A stretch of DNA of 64,000 nt from Thalassovita mediterranea (GTDB lineage Bacteria; Pseudomonadota; Alphaproteobacteria; Caulobacterales; Hyphomonadaceae), in assembly GCA_019448215.1 (NCBI GenBank), contig CP080408.1, positions 1,178,001 to 1,242,000 on the forward strand, in the 5' to 3' direction. A program made the position numbers and the translations under genes. Below, piece by piece: positions 45,569 through 54,498 of this stretch. Numbering within the stretch: position 1 is the first letter of the stretch; every line of letters starts with the position of its first letter. The notes under the pieces were generated by a model that saw only the letters and a program-made list of their open reading frames with translations, ran no database searches and was not told the DNA's origin.

Positions 45569-45585
45569 TTGGCACGGGAATTGCT
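45569..45585 (+). promoter_or_regulatory. Sigma-54 (RpoN) promoter, -24/-12 type
   Basis: TTGGCACGGGAATTGCT fits the consensus YTGGCACG-N4-TTGCW at every fixed position, with GG and GC correctly spaced. It begins 18 nt after the lysE stop and points into a gap with no plus-strand gene, so it cannot drive a protein; a terminator follows within 90 nt. Needs an RpoN activator; no activator site was identified. Confidence 0.65.
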
Positions 45586-45595
45586 AGCGTCTCGC

Positions 45596-45672
45596 GCGAA
45601 CCGGACCTCCATTCTGATTCACATGCATCACTCCTGACCGGCGGCTCATTTTGGGTCAGCCGGTCTTTTTTT
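45596..45672 (+). ncRNA. Candidate sigma-54-dependent small RNA (about 77 nt)
   Basis: Predicted from a sigma-54 promoter at 45569-45585 (start about 12 nt after its GC) and a Rho-independent terminator ending in seven T at 45666-45672. The first 40 nt appear single-stranded and contain ACCTCC (45605-45610) and CTCCT (45631-45635), complementary to Shine-Dalgarno sequences. No ORF with a ribosome binding site lies inside. It sits between the convergent lysE and rarD genes. No expression evidence; the alternative is that the hairpin just ends lysE. Confidence 0.5.
45636..45672 (+). terminator. Rho-independent terminator after lysE / small RNA
   Basis: GACCGGC (45636-45642) pairs with GCCGGTC (45659-45665) around a 16-nt loop, followed by seven T (45666-45672 including the stem-end T). 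The T-run is on the plus strand only, so it serves lysE or the small RNA, not rarD. Confidence 0.8.
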
Positions 45673-45673
45673 G

Positions 45674-46585
45674 CTACTCAGCGAGGCGGGCCGCGCGGGC
45701 AAGGCGGCGGGCCTTGCGTTCGCCCAGGACACTATCGACCGTAAAGACGGCAAGCGCGGTCCAGATGAGGCCGAAAGCGACCGCGTCGACTGGACCGAAC
45801 GGCTCGCGGAAAATCAGGACAGCGATCAGGAATTGCAGCGTCGGCGTCAGATACTGCATCATGCCAATGGTCGCGAGCTTGAGCCGTTTGGCGGCGAGCG
45901 CGAAGAGGATCAGCGGCACGGCCGTGATGGGTCCAGCAAGTGGAATGAGCCAGTCGAGCGCAATACCATCGCCCATCCAGCCACCGTCCGGCGTCTGCTG
46001 AAACCAGCTGAGCCAGATGAAAGCGACTGGGAAGAGAAGCGCAGTCTCAATTGCGAACCCAATGCGGCTATCGACACTGACGGTCTTTCGCACGGCGCCA
46101 TAGGCGGCAAAGCTGAAACAGAGAACAAGTGACACCCAGGGCAAACGTCCAAGCTCCCAGGTGAGAACAGCAACGCCGCACGTCGCGATGGCAATTGCGA
46201 TCCACTGCGCGCGGCGCAGCGTCTCTGAAAAGAAGATCATCCCCAGAAGCACGCTCACGAGCGGGTTGATGAAATAGCCAAGGCTTGCCTCTGTGACGCG
46301 CTCGGCCGACACGGCCCAGATATAGAGCAGCCAGTTGGTCGCGATCAGCCCGGCCGAAATGGAGAGGTAGAGCATGCGCCGAGGCGTGAGCGCGCCGCGC
46401 AAGTCCCGCCAGCGCCGGGCAATGGCGATGAAGATCAGCGCGGTTGGCAGGCCCCAGAGAATGCGATGAGCCAGCATTTCGAACGGGCCGACATGATCGA
46501 GCAGCCGGAAATAGAGCGGCAGCCCACCCCAGATGAGGTAGGCGCCGAATCCGCAAGTCAGGCCAAGGCGCAGTTCGCTCGTCAT
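45674..46585 (-). CDS. rarD: RarD-type EamA transporter
   Basis: 303 aa from the ATG at 46583-46585 (MTSELRLGLTCGFGAYLIWG), an in-frame longer start adding about 13 residues. About ten hydrophobic segments in two EamA repeats. RarD blocks: YLIWGGLPLYFRLL, HRILWGLP, NWLLYIWAV and SLGYFINPL, with FIAVLIFREPF near the end. The family is annotated as drug/metabolite or chloramphenicol-sensitivity transporters; real substrate unknown. No clear ribosome binding site at either start. Confidence 0.9.
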   Translation of the reverse strand: MTSELRLGLTCGFGAYLIWGGLPLYFRLLDHVGPFEMLAHRILWGLPTALIFIAIARRWRDLRGALTPRRMLYLSISAGLIATNWLLYIWAVSAERVTEASLGYFINPLVSVLLGMIFFSETLRRAQWIAIAIATCGVAVLTWELGRLPWVSLVLCFSFAAYGAVRKTVSVDSRIGFAIETALLFPVAFIWLSWFQQTPDGGWMGDGIALDWLIPLAGPITAVPLILFALAAKRLKLATIGMMQYLTPTLQFLIAVLIFREPFGPVDAVAFGLIWTALAVFTVDSVLGERKARRLARAARLAE

Positions 46586-46662
46586 TCGCGGCAGGTAATA
46601 CCGGCGCGGACCAATAGCCATCAAATTCTGGGCATAGCTGCTATGGAACAGGTCCGCTTTGC

Positions 46663-47949
46663 ATGCGTCGGGAAGAGATGACCGAAGCGGGCATTAAAAC
46701 TAGTGCAGACCAAAGCCTCCGGGCGTCAGAAGAGGCCCAGCAGGAAAAGGCCAATGTCGGTACCTATCACCGCGTCTGGAAGAGCGAGACAGCCTTCATC
46801 GTCGCAACCGCGGCGGCAGCCATTGGTCTCGGCAATCTCTGGCGTTTTCCTTATTTGCTTGGCGAACAGGGCGGCGGTGCGTTCCTGATTGCGTATCTTG
46901 TATGCCTCATTGTGGTGGCGCTTCCCATTGCCGTTATAGAGCTTGCAGCGGGTAGGCGTACGCGAAGCGGGGTGTTGGGCGCGTTCAGCATGACGGGGCC
47001 ACGTCGCCGATATTTCGGCTATGTGGTTCTTTTCCTGATCTTCCTCATCACCAGCTATTATCTTGTGCTGACCGGTTGGACATTCAGCTACGCTTTCGAT
47101 TCCCTTGATGGCAGCTTCCAGGCATTTGAGGATTATCAGCAAGGCTGGGGGTCGCTTTTAGCTTTCCTGGCCGTGCTGATTCTTTCCTGTGCGCCGCTTT
47201 TTCTGGGCGTTGGCGCCATTGAAAAGGTCGCTTTTGTCGCTGCGCCGACCCTTCTTGTCGTGCTCGCGGCCATCGGTACCTATGCCTACCTCGACAGCGA
47301 CGGGTGGGGCCAGTCGGTCGATTTCCTGACGGGTTTCGAAGGTGCCGATTTGCTGGATGCCTCCATTTGGTACACGGCGCTCGGCCAATCCTTCTACAGC
47401 CTGATGATCGGCCAAGGTTACCTGCTTACTTATGGCCGGCACGTCGCAGCGGGCACAAACCTGCCACGCGCTGCAGGTATAATCGCTTTCGTGAATGCAG
47501 GCGCGGGGATTACGGCAGGGTTTGTCCTGTTCCCGTTTGTATTTGCCTCTGGCGCCGATCCGGCGCAGGGGCCAGAGCTCATCTTTGCGGTGTTGCCGCA
47601 GGCCATCAGCGAAATTCCGTTCGGCTATGTCGTAGGTATTTCCCTGTTTGCAGCCTTCTTCCTGGCAGCCTTCACATCTTGCGTCGCGTCCCTGAAAACG
47701 ATCGTGGATGGCATTTTCGGTATGCGGGTCTGCTCGTACCGGCGCGCAATGCTCATCGCCTTGGTCGCCCTTCTGATCGCCGGACTGCCTTCGGCCCTGA
47801 GCTATACAGGCCTCGATTTGAGCATCGGTAACGATGCCGTGCTGGACTGGGTCGATGACCTGACAGGATCGGCGCTGGTCATCTTCGCAGGTATTGTTGG
47901 CGCTTGCCTCCTTTTCGGGGCAGGGCGCCACCGCAGACCACCCAGCTAA
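46663..47949 (+). CDS. Sodium-dependent transporter of the NSS family
   Basis: 428 aa. After a charged cytoplasmic start of about 40 residues, the first helix shows GLGNLWRFPY (residues about 57-66), the signature of neurotransmitter:sodium symporters. About eleven hydrophobic segments follow, and ALGQSFYSL (helix VI) and SCVASLKTIVDG are typical. The start may be 46663 or 46678; the sequence GGGAAGAG touches the second ATG too closely to decide. Likely imports amino acids with Na+. Divergent from rarD. Confidence 0.9.
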   Translation: MRREEMTEAGIKTSADQSLRASEEAQQEKANVGTYHRVWKSETAFIVATAAAAIGLGNLWRFPYLLGEQGGGAFLIAYLVCLIVVALPIAVIELAAGRRTRSGVLGAFSMTGPRRRYFGYVVLFLIFLITSYYLVLTGWTFSYAFDSLDGSFQAFEDYQQGWGSLLAFLAVLILSCAPLFLGVGAIEKVAFVAAPTLLVVLAAIGTYAYLDSDGWGQSVDFLTGFEGADLLDASIWYTALGQSFYSLMIGQGYLLTYGRHVAAGTNLPRAAGIIAFVNAGAGITAGFVLFPFVFASGADPAQGPELIFAVLPQAISEIPFGYVVGISLFAAFFLAAFTSCVASLKTIVDGIFGMRVCSYRRAMLIALVALLIAGLPSALSYTGLDLSIGNDAVLDWVDDLTGSALVIFAGIVGACLLFGAGRHRRPPS

Positions 47950-47983
47950 ACCAGTTCAGCGGGCGGTCTGCTAGTTGTATCGC

Positions 47984-49618
47984 CTATTCCCCGCCTTCTG
48001 CGAACATATCGCCGAAGAAGTCGCCTTCATTCCAGCTTGGACGTTCTTCCATGTTTGCGACGCTGCGGGCGATGTCGGCCTTTACGCCTGCAAAGCGGGC
48101 GAGCGCGTTGAAGTTCAGCTGGTCGGCCTCATCGGATGGGCGGTGATAGTCCTCGGCGAGGAATTTTGCCTGTGCTTCAGCGCCGCCATTGGCGTGGCCG
48201 GGCACCAGATAGGTCGCCGGGACGCCCTGTTTCACCCAGCTATAGTGGTCTGAGCGCGTGAAGAGGCCGAGATTCGGGTTCGGGTCCGGGCTGAGCGTCA
48301 GGCCAGCACCTTCGACGGCGGCTTTCACCGGCTCATAAAGGCTGGAGCGTTCGGTGCCGAAGGCGACAACGTCTTCGAACTCATAGGTCATGATCGGCAT
48401 GTCGAGATTGACGTTGGCGACCACGCCTTCGGCCGGGACGGTCGGGAAGCGGGCATAATAGTCAGAGCCGACGAGGCCTTTTTCTTCCGCCGTTACCGCA
48501 ACGAAGACGACGCTGCGCTTTGGCGGGTCAAGCGAGAGGAGGCGCGCGACTTCCAGAAGGGCCGAGGTGCCGGAGGCATTGTCCATGGCACCGTTGAAGA
48601 GCGTGTCCTCGTTCGGGTTGAAGCTTGGCTTCACCCCTTCATGGTCGAGGTGGGCCGAGAGGACGACATATTCACCGGCGAGAGTTTCATCCGTGCCGGG
48701 CAGGATGGCGGCGACGTTCGGGCTGGTGATCTCTTCATGCGTGCTGTTGGCTTCGATGCGGAGGGTTAGGCCAAGCTCAAATGGCTCGGTGCCGGTGACG
48801 GTTTCCTCAACGAGGGCGTCATAGTCGCGGCCAGCGGCCTCGATCAGCTTCTTTGCGCCTTCAATGCTCATCGTGGCGCCGGCTTGCAGGTTCGGAGCGG
48901 TTGAATGGGCGTTGCCGTCGGCATCGACCCACGTCATCGAGGCGCGGCCCATACGGTCCATCGCGGCGCGGCGTTCGAAGGAATACCGCTCCTGCGCCAC
49001 AGGATGGTAGAGGGTCACGACGCCAACTGCGCCAGCTTCAGACAGGCGCTGATAGCTGGTCGAGGAATAGTGGGCGCGTTCCTCGGTGTTGAGGTCGCTT
49101 GGCGCGTCGCGGAAAATGACGGCGATCTTGCCTTCGAGGTCGACGCCGTCGAAGTCATTCCGGCTACCATCAGGGGCGATGAAGCCATAGCCAACGAAGA
49201 CGGTCGGCGCTTCGACGAGGCCCTGTTCGACCTGCGAGGAAGCGGAGATCAGGTAATCGCTGCCAAGCTCCAGCGGGAGGTCTGCGCCCTCTGTTACGGT
49301 CAGGCTTTGCGGGGCGGCCTGGTCGAGCTGATAGCGAAAGAGCGGGACTTGCTGCATGTAGCTGTCTTCATCGCCGCCTGGCTGAAGGCCATAGGCGCGG
49401 AACTGTTCAGCGACATAGAGCGCGGCAATGTCATAGCCGCGTGTGCCGGCCTCGCGCCCTTCCAGAAGGTCATCGGCAAGGAAGCGGACATGGGCCTCTA
49501 CCTTTTCGGCGGACGCGGATTCCGGCGCGGTGGCGGCATGCGCCTCTTCGGGAATGCTTGGATTGCAGGCGGTAAGCGCGAGCGCGGCCAGAAGGCCGGT
49601 GGCGGCAACAATTCTCAT
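47984..49618 (-). CDS. Lipoprotein M28-family metallopeptidase with PA domain
   Basis: 544 aa. The N-terminus MRIVAATGLLAALALTACNPS is a lipoprotein signal with lipobox LTAC. A PA (protease-associated) domain lies at about residues 140-270 (FVGYGFIAPDG). The M28 zinc site follows: SAHLDHEG (His), FNGAMDNASGTSALLE (bridging Asp), AVTAEEKGLVGSDYY (catalytic Glu), NLDMP and the last His near DHYSW. The start codon lies 2 nt after the U-tract of the terminator at 49621-49671, with no ribosome binding site. Confidence 0.9.
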   Translation of the reverse strand: MRIVAATGLLAALALTACNPSIPEEAHAATAPESASAEKVEAHVRFLADDLLEGREAGTRGYDIAALYVAEQFRAYGLQPGGDEDSYMQQVPLFRYQLDQAAPQSLTVTEGADLPLELGSDYLISASSQVEQGLVEAPTVFVGYGFIAPDGSRNDFDGVDLEGKIAVIFRDAPSDLNTEERAHYSSTSYQRLSEAGAVGVVTLYHPVAQERYSFERRAAMDRMGRASMTWVDADGNAHSTAPNLQAGATMSIEGAKKLIEAAGRDYDALVEETVTGTEPFELGLTLRIEANSTHEEITSPNVAAILPGTDETLAGEYVVLSAHLDHEGVKPSFNPNEDTLFNGAMDNASGTSALLEVARLLSLDPPKRSVVFVAVTAEEKGLVGSDYYARFPTVPAEGVVANVNLDMPIMTYEFEDVVAFGTERSSLYEPVKAAVEGAGLTLSPDPNPNLGLFTRSDHYSWVKQGVPATYLVPGHANGGAEAQAKFLAEDYHRPSDEADQLNFNALARFAGVKADIARSVANMEERPSWNEGDFFGDMFAEGGE

Positions 49619-49620
49619 GA

Positions 49621-49671
49621 AAAAACCCCAGCTTTGTCAGATCGCTGAAGGATCGAACAAAGCCGGGGTTT
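49621..49671 (-). terminator. Long terminator hairpin of asd, abutting the M28 start codon
   Basis: AAACCCCAGCTTTGT (from 49622) pairs with ACAAAGCCGGGGTTT (ending 49671) around a loop of about 20 nt, with one A-C mismatch. Read on the minus strand the second arm is followed by TTTTTT and then, after a C, the ATG of the M28 peptidase. It thus closes the asd transcript and forms the 5' edge of the next gene. Confidence 0.85.
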
Positions 49672-49714
49672 AGGCAAGCTGTCAGCGGCAAAAGCCGCAT
49701 GACTGAGGTGTCGT

Positions 49715-50734
49715 CTAGGCGGCGAGGACGCCGCGCTTGATCAGCTCTTCAGCGATCTGGACCGTATTGAGGGCTGCACCCTTGCGGAGGTTGTCAGCAA
49801 CCACCCAGAGCGACAGGCCGTGCTCGACCGTATTGTCGACGCGGATGCGGGAAACGAAGGTGTCCCACTCGCCCTTGCACTCGACCGGCGTGATGTACTG
49901 GTCTTCTTCAGGGTTATCGATGACCTGGACGCCATCGAAATTGCGGAGCGCCTCGCGCGCCTGTTCTGGCGTAATCGCCTCTTCAAACTCAATGTTCACG
50001 CTTTCGGAGTGACCGACAAAGACCGGCACGCGCACGCAGGTGACCGTGAGCTTGATGTTCGGGTCGATCATCTTGTGGGTCTCATTCCACATCTTGGCTT
50101 CCTCGTCGGTGAAGCCGTCTTCGCGGAAAGAGCCGATCATCGGGATCGCGTTGAAGGCGATCTGGCGCGGATATTCTTCAGGCTCTGGCGCATCGTTCAC
50201 GAAGATGCCCTTGGTCTGGTTCCAGAGCTCATCCATGCCGGCTTTGCCCGAGCCGGACACCGACTGATAGGTCGAGACGACGACGCGTTTGATCTTCGCG
50301 GCATCGTGCAGTGGCTTCAGCGCCATGACGAGCTGCGCCGTGGAGCAGTTCGGGTTGGCAATGATCATCTTCTTGTCATAGCCGAGGACGTCTTCGCCGT
50401 TCACTTCTGGCACGACGAGCGGAACGTCAGGGTCCATGCGCCAGGCCGACGAGTTGTCGATGACGATCGCGCCCTGCTTGCCGATCTTCTCGGCCCATTC
50501 TTTCGACAGGGTGCCGCCAGCGGACATCAGGACCACATCGACTTTGGAGAAGTCGAAATCGTCCAGCACTTCGCATTTCAGGGTCTTGTCGCCATAGCTC
50601 ACTTCGCGGCCTTTCGAGCGGCGCGAGGCGAGGGCATAGACTTCAGCAGCGGGGAAATCGCGCTCGTCCATGATGTTGAGAAGTTCGCGGCCCACATTAC
50701 CGGTGGCGCCAACGATTGCGACTTTGATAGCCAT
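49715..50734 (-). CDS. asd: Aspartate-semialdehyde dehydrogenase
   Basis: NADPH-dependent reduction of aspartyl phosphate in the lysine/threonine/methionine and diaminopimelate pathway. 339 aa. The N-terminal Rossmann loop is VAIVGATGNVGRELL (residues 4-18), and the catalytic cysteine is in IIANPNCSTAQLV (about residue 132). SSAWRMDPDVPLVVPEVN and VPVFVGHSE are family blocks. It feeds dapF and lysA, also in this window. Ends in the hairpin at 49621-49671. Confidence 0.95.
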   Translation of the reverse strand: MAIKVAIVGATGNVGRELLNIMDERDFPAAEVYALASRRSKGREVSYGDKTLKCEVLDDFDFSKVDVVLMSAGGTLSKEWAEKIGKQGAIVIDNSSAWRMDPDVPLVVPEVNGEDVLGYDKKMIIANPNCSTAQLVMALKPLHDAAKIKRVVVSTYQSVSGSGKAGMDELWNQTKGIFVNDAPEPEEYPRQIAFNAIPMIGSFREDGFTDEEAKMWNETHKMIDPNIKLTVTCVRVPVFVGHSESVNIEFEEAITPEQAREALRNFDGVQVIDNPEEDQYITPVECKGEWDTFVSRIRVDNTVEHGLSLWVVADNLRKGAALNTVQIAEELIKRGVLAA

Positions 50735-50931
50735 AGTTTTTCCTTTCGCGATGCCCGCTCATTTAACGCCAAGCGAGCTTTCGTCCAATCAGATGATTGA
50801 CCGCTGGACGGATCACAGCAATTCGAAGGAAAGAGCGCCCCGCCAGCCTTGATTTGAAAGGCATGTAGTGCACGACTGGGGCGGATTCAGGGTGGGAGCT
50901 GCAATCACTCTGTGATGAGAGGTGAAACACC

Positions 50932-51303
50932 GTGATCGAAGACCTGATCGGCCAGTATATCCGCAGCTATAATGCGCGTGATATCGAGGGCATGCTCGAC
51001 TGCGTCACCGAAGACGTGGTGTTTGAGAACATTTCCAATTACGGCCAGACCATGAAATTCGAAGGCCGCGACAAGATGCGTGAGGTCGCCGAGCTGTCTG
51101 GCCGGGCTTTCTCTTATCGCCGTCAGAAGCTGATCAGCCTCGTCATCGGGGATGGGCGGGCGGCGGCCGAGATCGAGTTTGAGGGCAAGGCTGCGGTGGA
51201 TCTGCCAAATGGATGCAAGGCAGGCGAGACGATCAAAATCCGCGGTGCGAGCTTCTTTGAGTTTCGCGGCCAGCTGTTGTGCCGGATTGCGGATTATAGT
51301 TGA
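50932..51303 (+). CDS. NTF2-like (SnoaL-type) domain protein
   Basis: 123 aa from a GTG start at 50932, preceded at good distance by GAGAGGTG. The sequence MIEDLIGQYIRSYNARDIEGML, CVTEDVVFENISNYG and the strands FSYRRQKLISLVIGDG and AAAEIEFEGKAAV match the small cone-shaped NTF2/SnoaL fold. No catalytic residue set can be named and the ligand is unknown. It stands alone between asd and the leu genes and ends before a hairpin-rich element. Confidence 0.75.
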   Translation: MIEDLIGQYIRSYNARDIEGMLDCVTEDVVFENISNYGQTMKFEGRDKMREVAELSGRAFSYRRQKLISLVIGDGRAAAEIEFEGKAAVDLPNGCKAGETIKIRGASFFEFRGQLLCRIADYS

Positions 51304-51330
51304 GTGGGTGGGTGCCCTCCCACATCCGTC

Positions 51331-51449
51331 ATCCCCGATGGCTTCAGCCATCTGGGGATCCAGCTCCAACGGCCTGCGGGTGAGTGGAAAGGTCGGAAGC
51401 TGGACTCTCAGATGAGCTGCGCTCATCGAGAGTGACGCCCCTTGGGGCG
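51331..51449. repeat. Hairpin-rich palindromic element
   Basis: Between the convergent NTF2-like gene and leuB. Hairpin A: ATCCCC (51331-51336) with GGGGAT (51354-51359), enclosing ATGGCT/AGCCAT. An outer arm TCCAGCT (51359-51365) pairs with AGCTGGA (51398-51404). Hairpin B: ACTCTC-GATGAGC with GCTCATC-GAGAGT (51404-51433), stem of 13 bp with one bulge. Hairpin C: CGCCCC with GGGGCG (51436-51449). The TCATCCCCG...GGGGATCCAG core is the common alphaproteobacterial palindromic repeat type; probably dispersed in this genome. Confidence 0.6.
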
Positions 51450-51460
51450 CCCTACACGAC

Positions 51461-52516
51461 CTAAAGACAGTCGATGATCGCGTCCGTCATGGCGGTGGTG
51501 GAGAGGTCACCGCCGAGGTCGCGTGTGCGGGCACCGGCCTCGAGCGCGCGGCCCACGGCCGCCATGATCCGGTCTGCGGCATCCGGGCGGGCGAGCGACC
51601 AGCGTAGCGCCATCTCGAGCGACAGGATCGCGGCGCATGGATTAGCGATGCCCTGGCCTGCAATATCCGGCGCCGACCCGTGCACGGGCTCAAACAGGCC
51701 TGGCGTGCCTTCTGTCCCGAGGCTTGCAGACGGCAGCATGCCGATCGAACCCGTCAGCATGGCGGCGGCGTCAGATAGAAGATCGCCGAACAGATTGTCG
51801 GCCAGGATGACGTCGAACTGTTTCGGGGCGCGCACCAGCTCCATGGCGCAGGCGTCGGCTAGCATGTGGGACAGCTCCACGCCGTCTCCATGCGTTTTAT
51901 GGACTGTGGTGACTTCCTCGCGCCAGAACTGGCCGCTTTCCATCACATTGGCCTTGTCGACCGAACAGACCCGTCCGGCACGGCCGCGGGCGATCTCCAG
52001 CGCGACGCGCGTGACGCGTTCAACTTCCGGCGCTGTGTAGACCGACATGTCGAAGCCACGGCGCACACCATCTGCGTCGGTTTCGATACCGCGCGGTTCG
52101 CCGAAATAGACGCCGGAGGTCAGCTCTCGCACGATCATGATGTCGAGGCCTTCGACGCGGTCGCGCTTCAGGCTTGAGGCATCGACGAGAGCGCCGAAAC
52201 AGTAGGCGGGGCGCAGGTTTGCGAAGACGTCGAGGCCCTTGCGTAGACCCAGAAGTCCAGCTTCCGGGCGATTGTCGCGGGCGACATCAGACCACTTAGG
52301 TCCACCGACTGCACCGAGGAGGATGGCGTCGACAGATTTGGCGCGTTCAAGTGCAGCGCCGGTAAGCGGTACGCCGTGCTTGTCGATGGAAGCGCCGCCG
52401 ACAAGATCCTCTTCAATCGCGACGTCCGGCGCGACGAGCTGGCAGATGCGTTGGGCTGCAGCAGTTACTTCGGGGCCGATGCCATCGCCGGGTAAGAGAA
52501 GCAGGGTCTGTTTCAT
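51461..52516 (-). CDS. leuB: 3-isopropylmalate dehydrogenase
   Basis: Third step of leucine synthesis: oxidative decarboxylation of 3-isopropylmalate with NAD. 351 aa. [11 protein letters not shown] at the start, REANCOVER-like block [14 protein letters not shown] (about residues 132-145), the substrate Lys/Asp region [11 protein letters not shown] and [14 protein letters not shown] are the family signatures. It lies 53 nt after leuD on the same strand. Confidence 0.96.
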   Translation of the reverse strand: MKQTLLLLPGDGIGPEVTAAAQRICQLVAPDVAIEEDLVGGASIDKHGVPLTGAALERAKSVDAILLGAVGGPKWSDVARDNRPEAGLLGLRKGLDVFANLRPAYCFGALVDASSLKRDRVEGLDIMIVRELTSGVYFGEPRGIETDADGVRRGFDMSVYTAPEVERVTRVALEIARGRAGRVCSVDKANVMESGQFWREEVTTVHKTHGDGVELSHMLADACAMELVRAPKQFDVILADNLFGDLLSDAAAMLTGSIGMLPSASLGTEGTPGLFEPVHGSAPDIAGQGIANPCAAILSLEMALRWSLARPDAADRIMAAVGRALEAGARTRDLGGDLSTTAMTDAIIDCL

Positions 52517-52569
52517 GGATCGTCTCCATAGGCCGCAGATGCGGTCAGATTACGTAATTTCAGGAAGGC

Positions 52570-53202
52570 TCAGGCGCGCGAGCGTGGCAGCCAGGGTGTC
52601 TCGTGTGAGCGGCGCGCCTCGAAGGCATCGATGGACGGTGCGGCTTGAAGCGTCTGGCCGATATCATCAAGTCCTTCCAAAAGACTCTGCTTCCGGCCGG
52701 GCTCAATATTGAAGTAGATCTCGGCCCCATCCGGCGTCGTGATGACCTGCTGGGCGAGATCGACAGTGAAACGGTGATTGGCGCCGCCCGTCTGGGCCGC
52801 GAGCGCCTCACAGACCTCAATCGGCAGGGCTATGGGCAGGATGCCGTTCTTGTAACAGTTATTGTGAAAGATATCGGCAAAGGAGGGCGCGATGACGCAG
52901 GTGATGCCCTGGTCGAGCAGTGCCCATGGTGCGTGCTCGCGCGATGAGCCGCAGCCGAAATTATCGCCCGCAACCAGGATGCCCGCATTCTGGTGCGCAG
53001 GCTGGTTGAGGACGAAGTCAGGATCAGGGCTGCCGTCTGCCTTGGTCTTGAGTTCGTAAAACAGACCCGTGGACAGACCCTCGCGTTCCGTGGTCTTCAG
53101 GAACTGCTTCGGAATGATCATGTCCGTGTCGACATTCGCCATGAGCCGTCCCTTGTCAGTAAGGGCCGCAGCGGTCGAGGTGAGCGTGGTGAAAGCTTTC
53201 AT
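52570..53202 (-). CDS. leuD: 3-isopropylmalate dehydratase small subunit
   Basis: With LeuC isomerises 2- to 3-isopropylmalate. 210 aa. [14 protein letters not shown] at about residues 24-37 and [15 protein letters not shown] (about 80-94) are diagnostic of the small subunit, and [13 protein letters not shown] follows. Separated from leuC by a VOC-protein gene and a secreted-protein gene, all on the minus strand. The C-terminal about 30 residues (from SIDAFE on) are beyond the usual family end. Confidence 0.95.
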   Translation of the reverse strand: MKAFTTLTSTAAALTDKGRLMANVDTDMIIPKQFLKTTEREGLSTGLFYELKTKADGSPDPDFVLNQPAHQNAGILVAGDNFGCGSSREHAPWALLDQGITCVIAPSFADIFHNNCYKNGILPIALPIEVCEALAAQTGGANHRFTVDLAQQVITTPDGAEIYFNIEPGRKQSLLEGLDDIGQTLQAAPSIDAFEARRSHETPWLPRSRA

Positions 53203-53211
53203 GCGCCTGTT

Positions 53212-54066
53212 CTAATCGCTGGAATGGGCAATGAACAAGGTGGGGACGCCCAGAGTCTTGACCTTTACCGTGAAGACTTGCGTTCCGGGCTTGCGGCCTT
53301 TGCGCACGTCAGAGGTTTGGATGCCAGCTTTGGCGAGACGCGCATGCGCCGCTTCGATATCGCGGACCGTCCAGGTGAGGCCCCAGATATGGTCATTTTC
53401 AGCAGGGTCTGCTGTCTCGTCCAGCCGGTTGATAATTTCGAGCGTCAGGCCGCCCGTTCGGAAGAAGAGAAAGCGCGTCTTCCATTGCTCGGCCGTCCGG
53501 TCGAGGCGAAGGTCGAGACCGAGGCGCGCACCATAATTGGCGACGGCGCGGTCCGGGTTGGGTGTGTTGATCACCACATGGTCCAGAGAGTGGACGCAAG
53601 AGTCCTCAACGCTCGTAACCGGGCTTTCGGACTCCGGTTCGATGATGAAAGTCTTGATGCCAGCCATGGCGTCGTCGCTGCAGCGAAACCGCTGCCAGTT
53701 CCGGTGTGCTCCAGTTTCCAGATGTGTGCTCTCCCCGGGCTGGATGGCATCGGGTTGGAGGCCGCGCCGGCTAAAAAGCCTGTGCGCTTCTGCGATGTTA
53801 TCTGTACGGAAGGCCAGGCTGGTGAGGGTGGCCCCGCTGGAAATCAGCTCTCGCAGGCGCGGGGCGGCGGCCGCGTCGCCATCGGGGGCCATGAGTTCAA
53901 GTGCGGTATTATCGACGTGAAAAAGGGAGGTCGCTGCGCCGCCTGAGGTGGCGCGCCAGTCTGGCGCGCGTCCGAGAAGGTTTGTGTAGGCTTTGGTGCC
54001 GGCCTCTATGTCATCGCAAAGAAGGACCAGATGGTCGATTGCGGTCAGTAGGCCGGCACCAGACAC
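53212..54066 (-). CDS. VOC-superfamily (glyoxalase-like) protein
   Basis: 284 aa from a GTG start at 54064-54066, with AGGCG about 7 nt upstream. Two or more glyoxalase/bleomycin-resistance beta-alpha-beta modules are seen: LTAIDHLVLLCDDIEAGTKAY at the N-terminus and SLDHVVINTPNPDRAVANYGARLG (part) near residue 140, matching the dimeric VOC pattern in one chain. Metal-ligand identity (the usual His/Glu set) is uncertain. It lies 9 nt from leuD and 8 nt after the secreted protein, so it is co-transcribed with the leu genes; a role in leucine synthesis is not implied by its family. Confidence 0.8.
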   Translation of the reverse strand: MSGAGLLTAIDHLVLLCDDIEAGTKAYTNLLGRAPDWRATSGGAATSLFHVDNTALELMAPDGDAAAAPRLRELISSGATLTSLAFRTDNIAEAHRLFSRRGLQPDAIQPGESTHLETGAHRNWQRFRCSDDAMAGIKTFIIEPESESPVTSVEDSCVHSLDHVVINTPNPDRAVANYGARLGLDLRLDRTAEQWKTRFLFFRTGGLTLEIINRLDETADPAENDHIWGLTWTVRDIEAAHARLAKAGIQTSDVRKGRKPGTQVFTVKVKTLGVPTLFIAHSSD

Positions 54067-54074
54067 GGGTTCGC

Positions 54075-54395
54075 CTAGTTCTCTACCGCAATTACGGTTG
54101 CGGTGCCGCTTGCACCATTGTCGCCAGTATAGGTCGTCGAATGACCGACCTCGCTTTTGGGGTCATCGAAAATCAGACATCCATTATAGGCGTCGCTCTC
54201 AATGCACATTTTTGTTGTCGCTTCGTCGTAGGTGTAGGTGCCATTACCGGCGGCAGACGTCATCGTCCCGTCGTCGTAGAATACAGCCTGTTGGTCGTTT
54301 CCACTGTCGCTGTCGAACTTGAGCGTGATGGATGCGGCGAAGGCCGGGGCTGCGCAGATAGACAGGGCAGCAAATGCAAGTGCAGTACGTTTCAT
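54075..54395 (-). CDS. Small secreted protein of unknown function
   Basis: 106 aa with a Sec signal (MKRTALAFAALSICAAPAFA, cleavage near residue 21) and a strong ribosome binding site (GGAGG, 5 nt from the ATG). The mature part is beta-rich (ITLKFDSDSGNDQQAVFYDDG) with two cysteines (MCIESD and GCLIFD) that may form a disulfide. Not recognised. Placed between leuC and the VOC gene on the same strand. Confidence 0.75.
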   Translation of the reverse strand: MKRTALAFAALSICAAPAFAASITLKFDSDSGNDQQAVFYDDGTMTSAAGNGTYTYDEATTKMCIESDAYNGCLIFDDPKSEVGHSTTYTGDNGASGTATVIAVEN

Positions 54396-54498
54396 GTTTT
54401 CCTCCGAAGTTATGAGCTTATTCTTACTCTATTAACCAAGAGGGGTAAGCTCACGCTGCGGCAAGCGCAAGAAAAAGCGCGCGATGTCGGGCTCTTTT

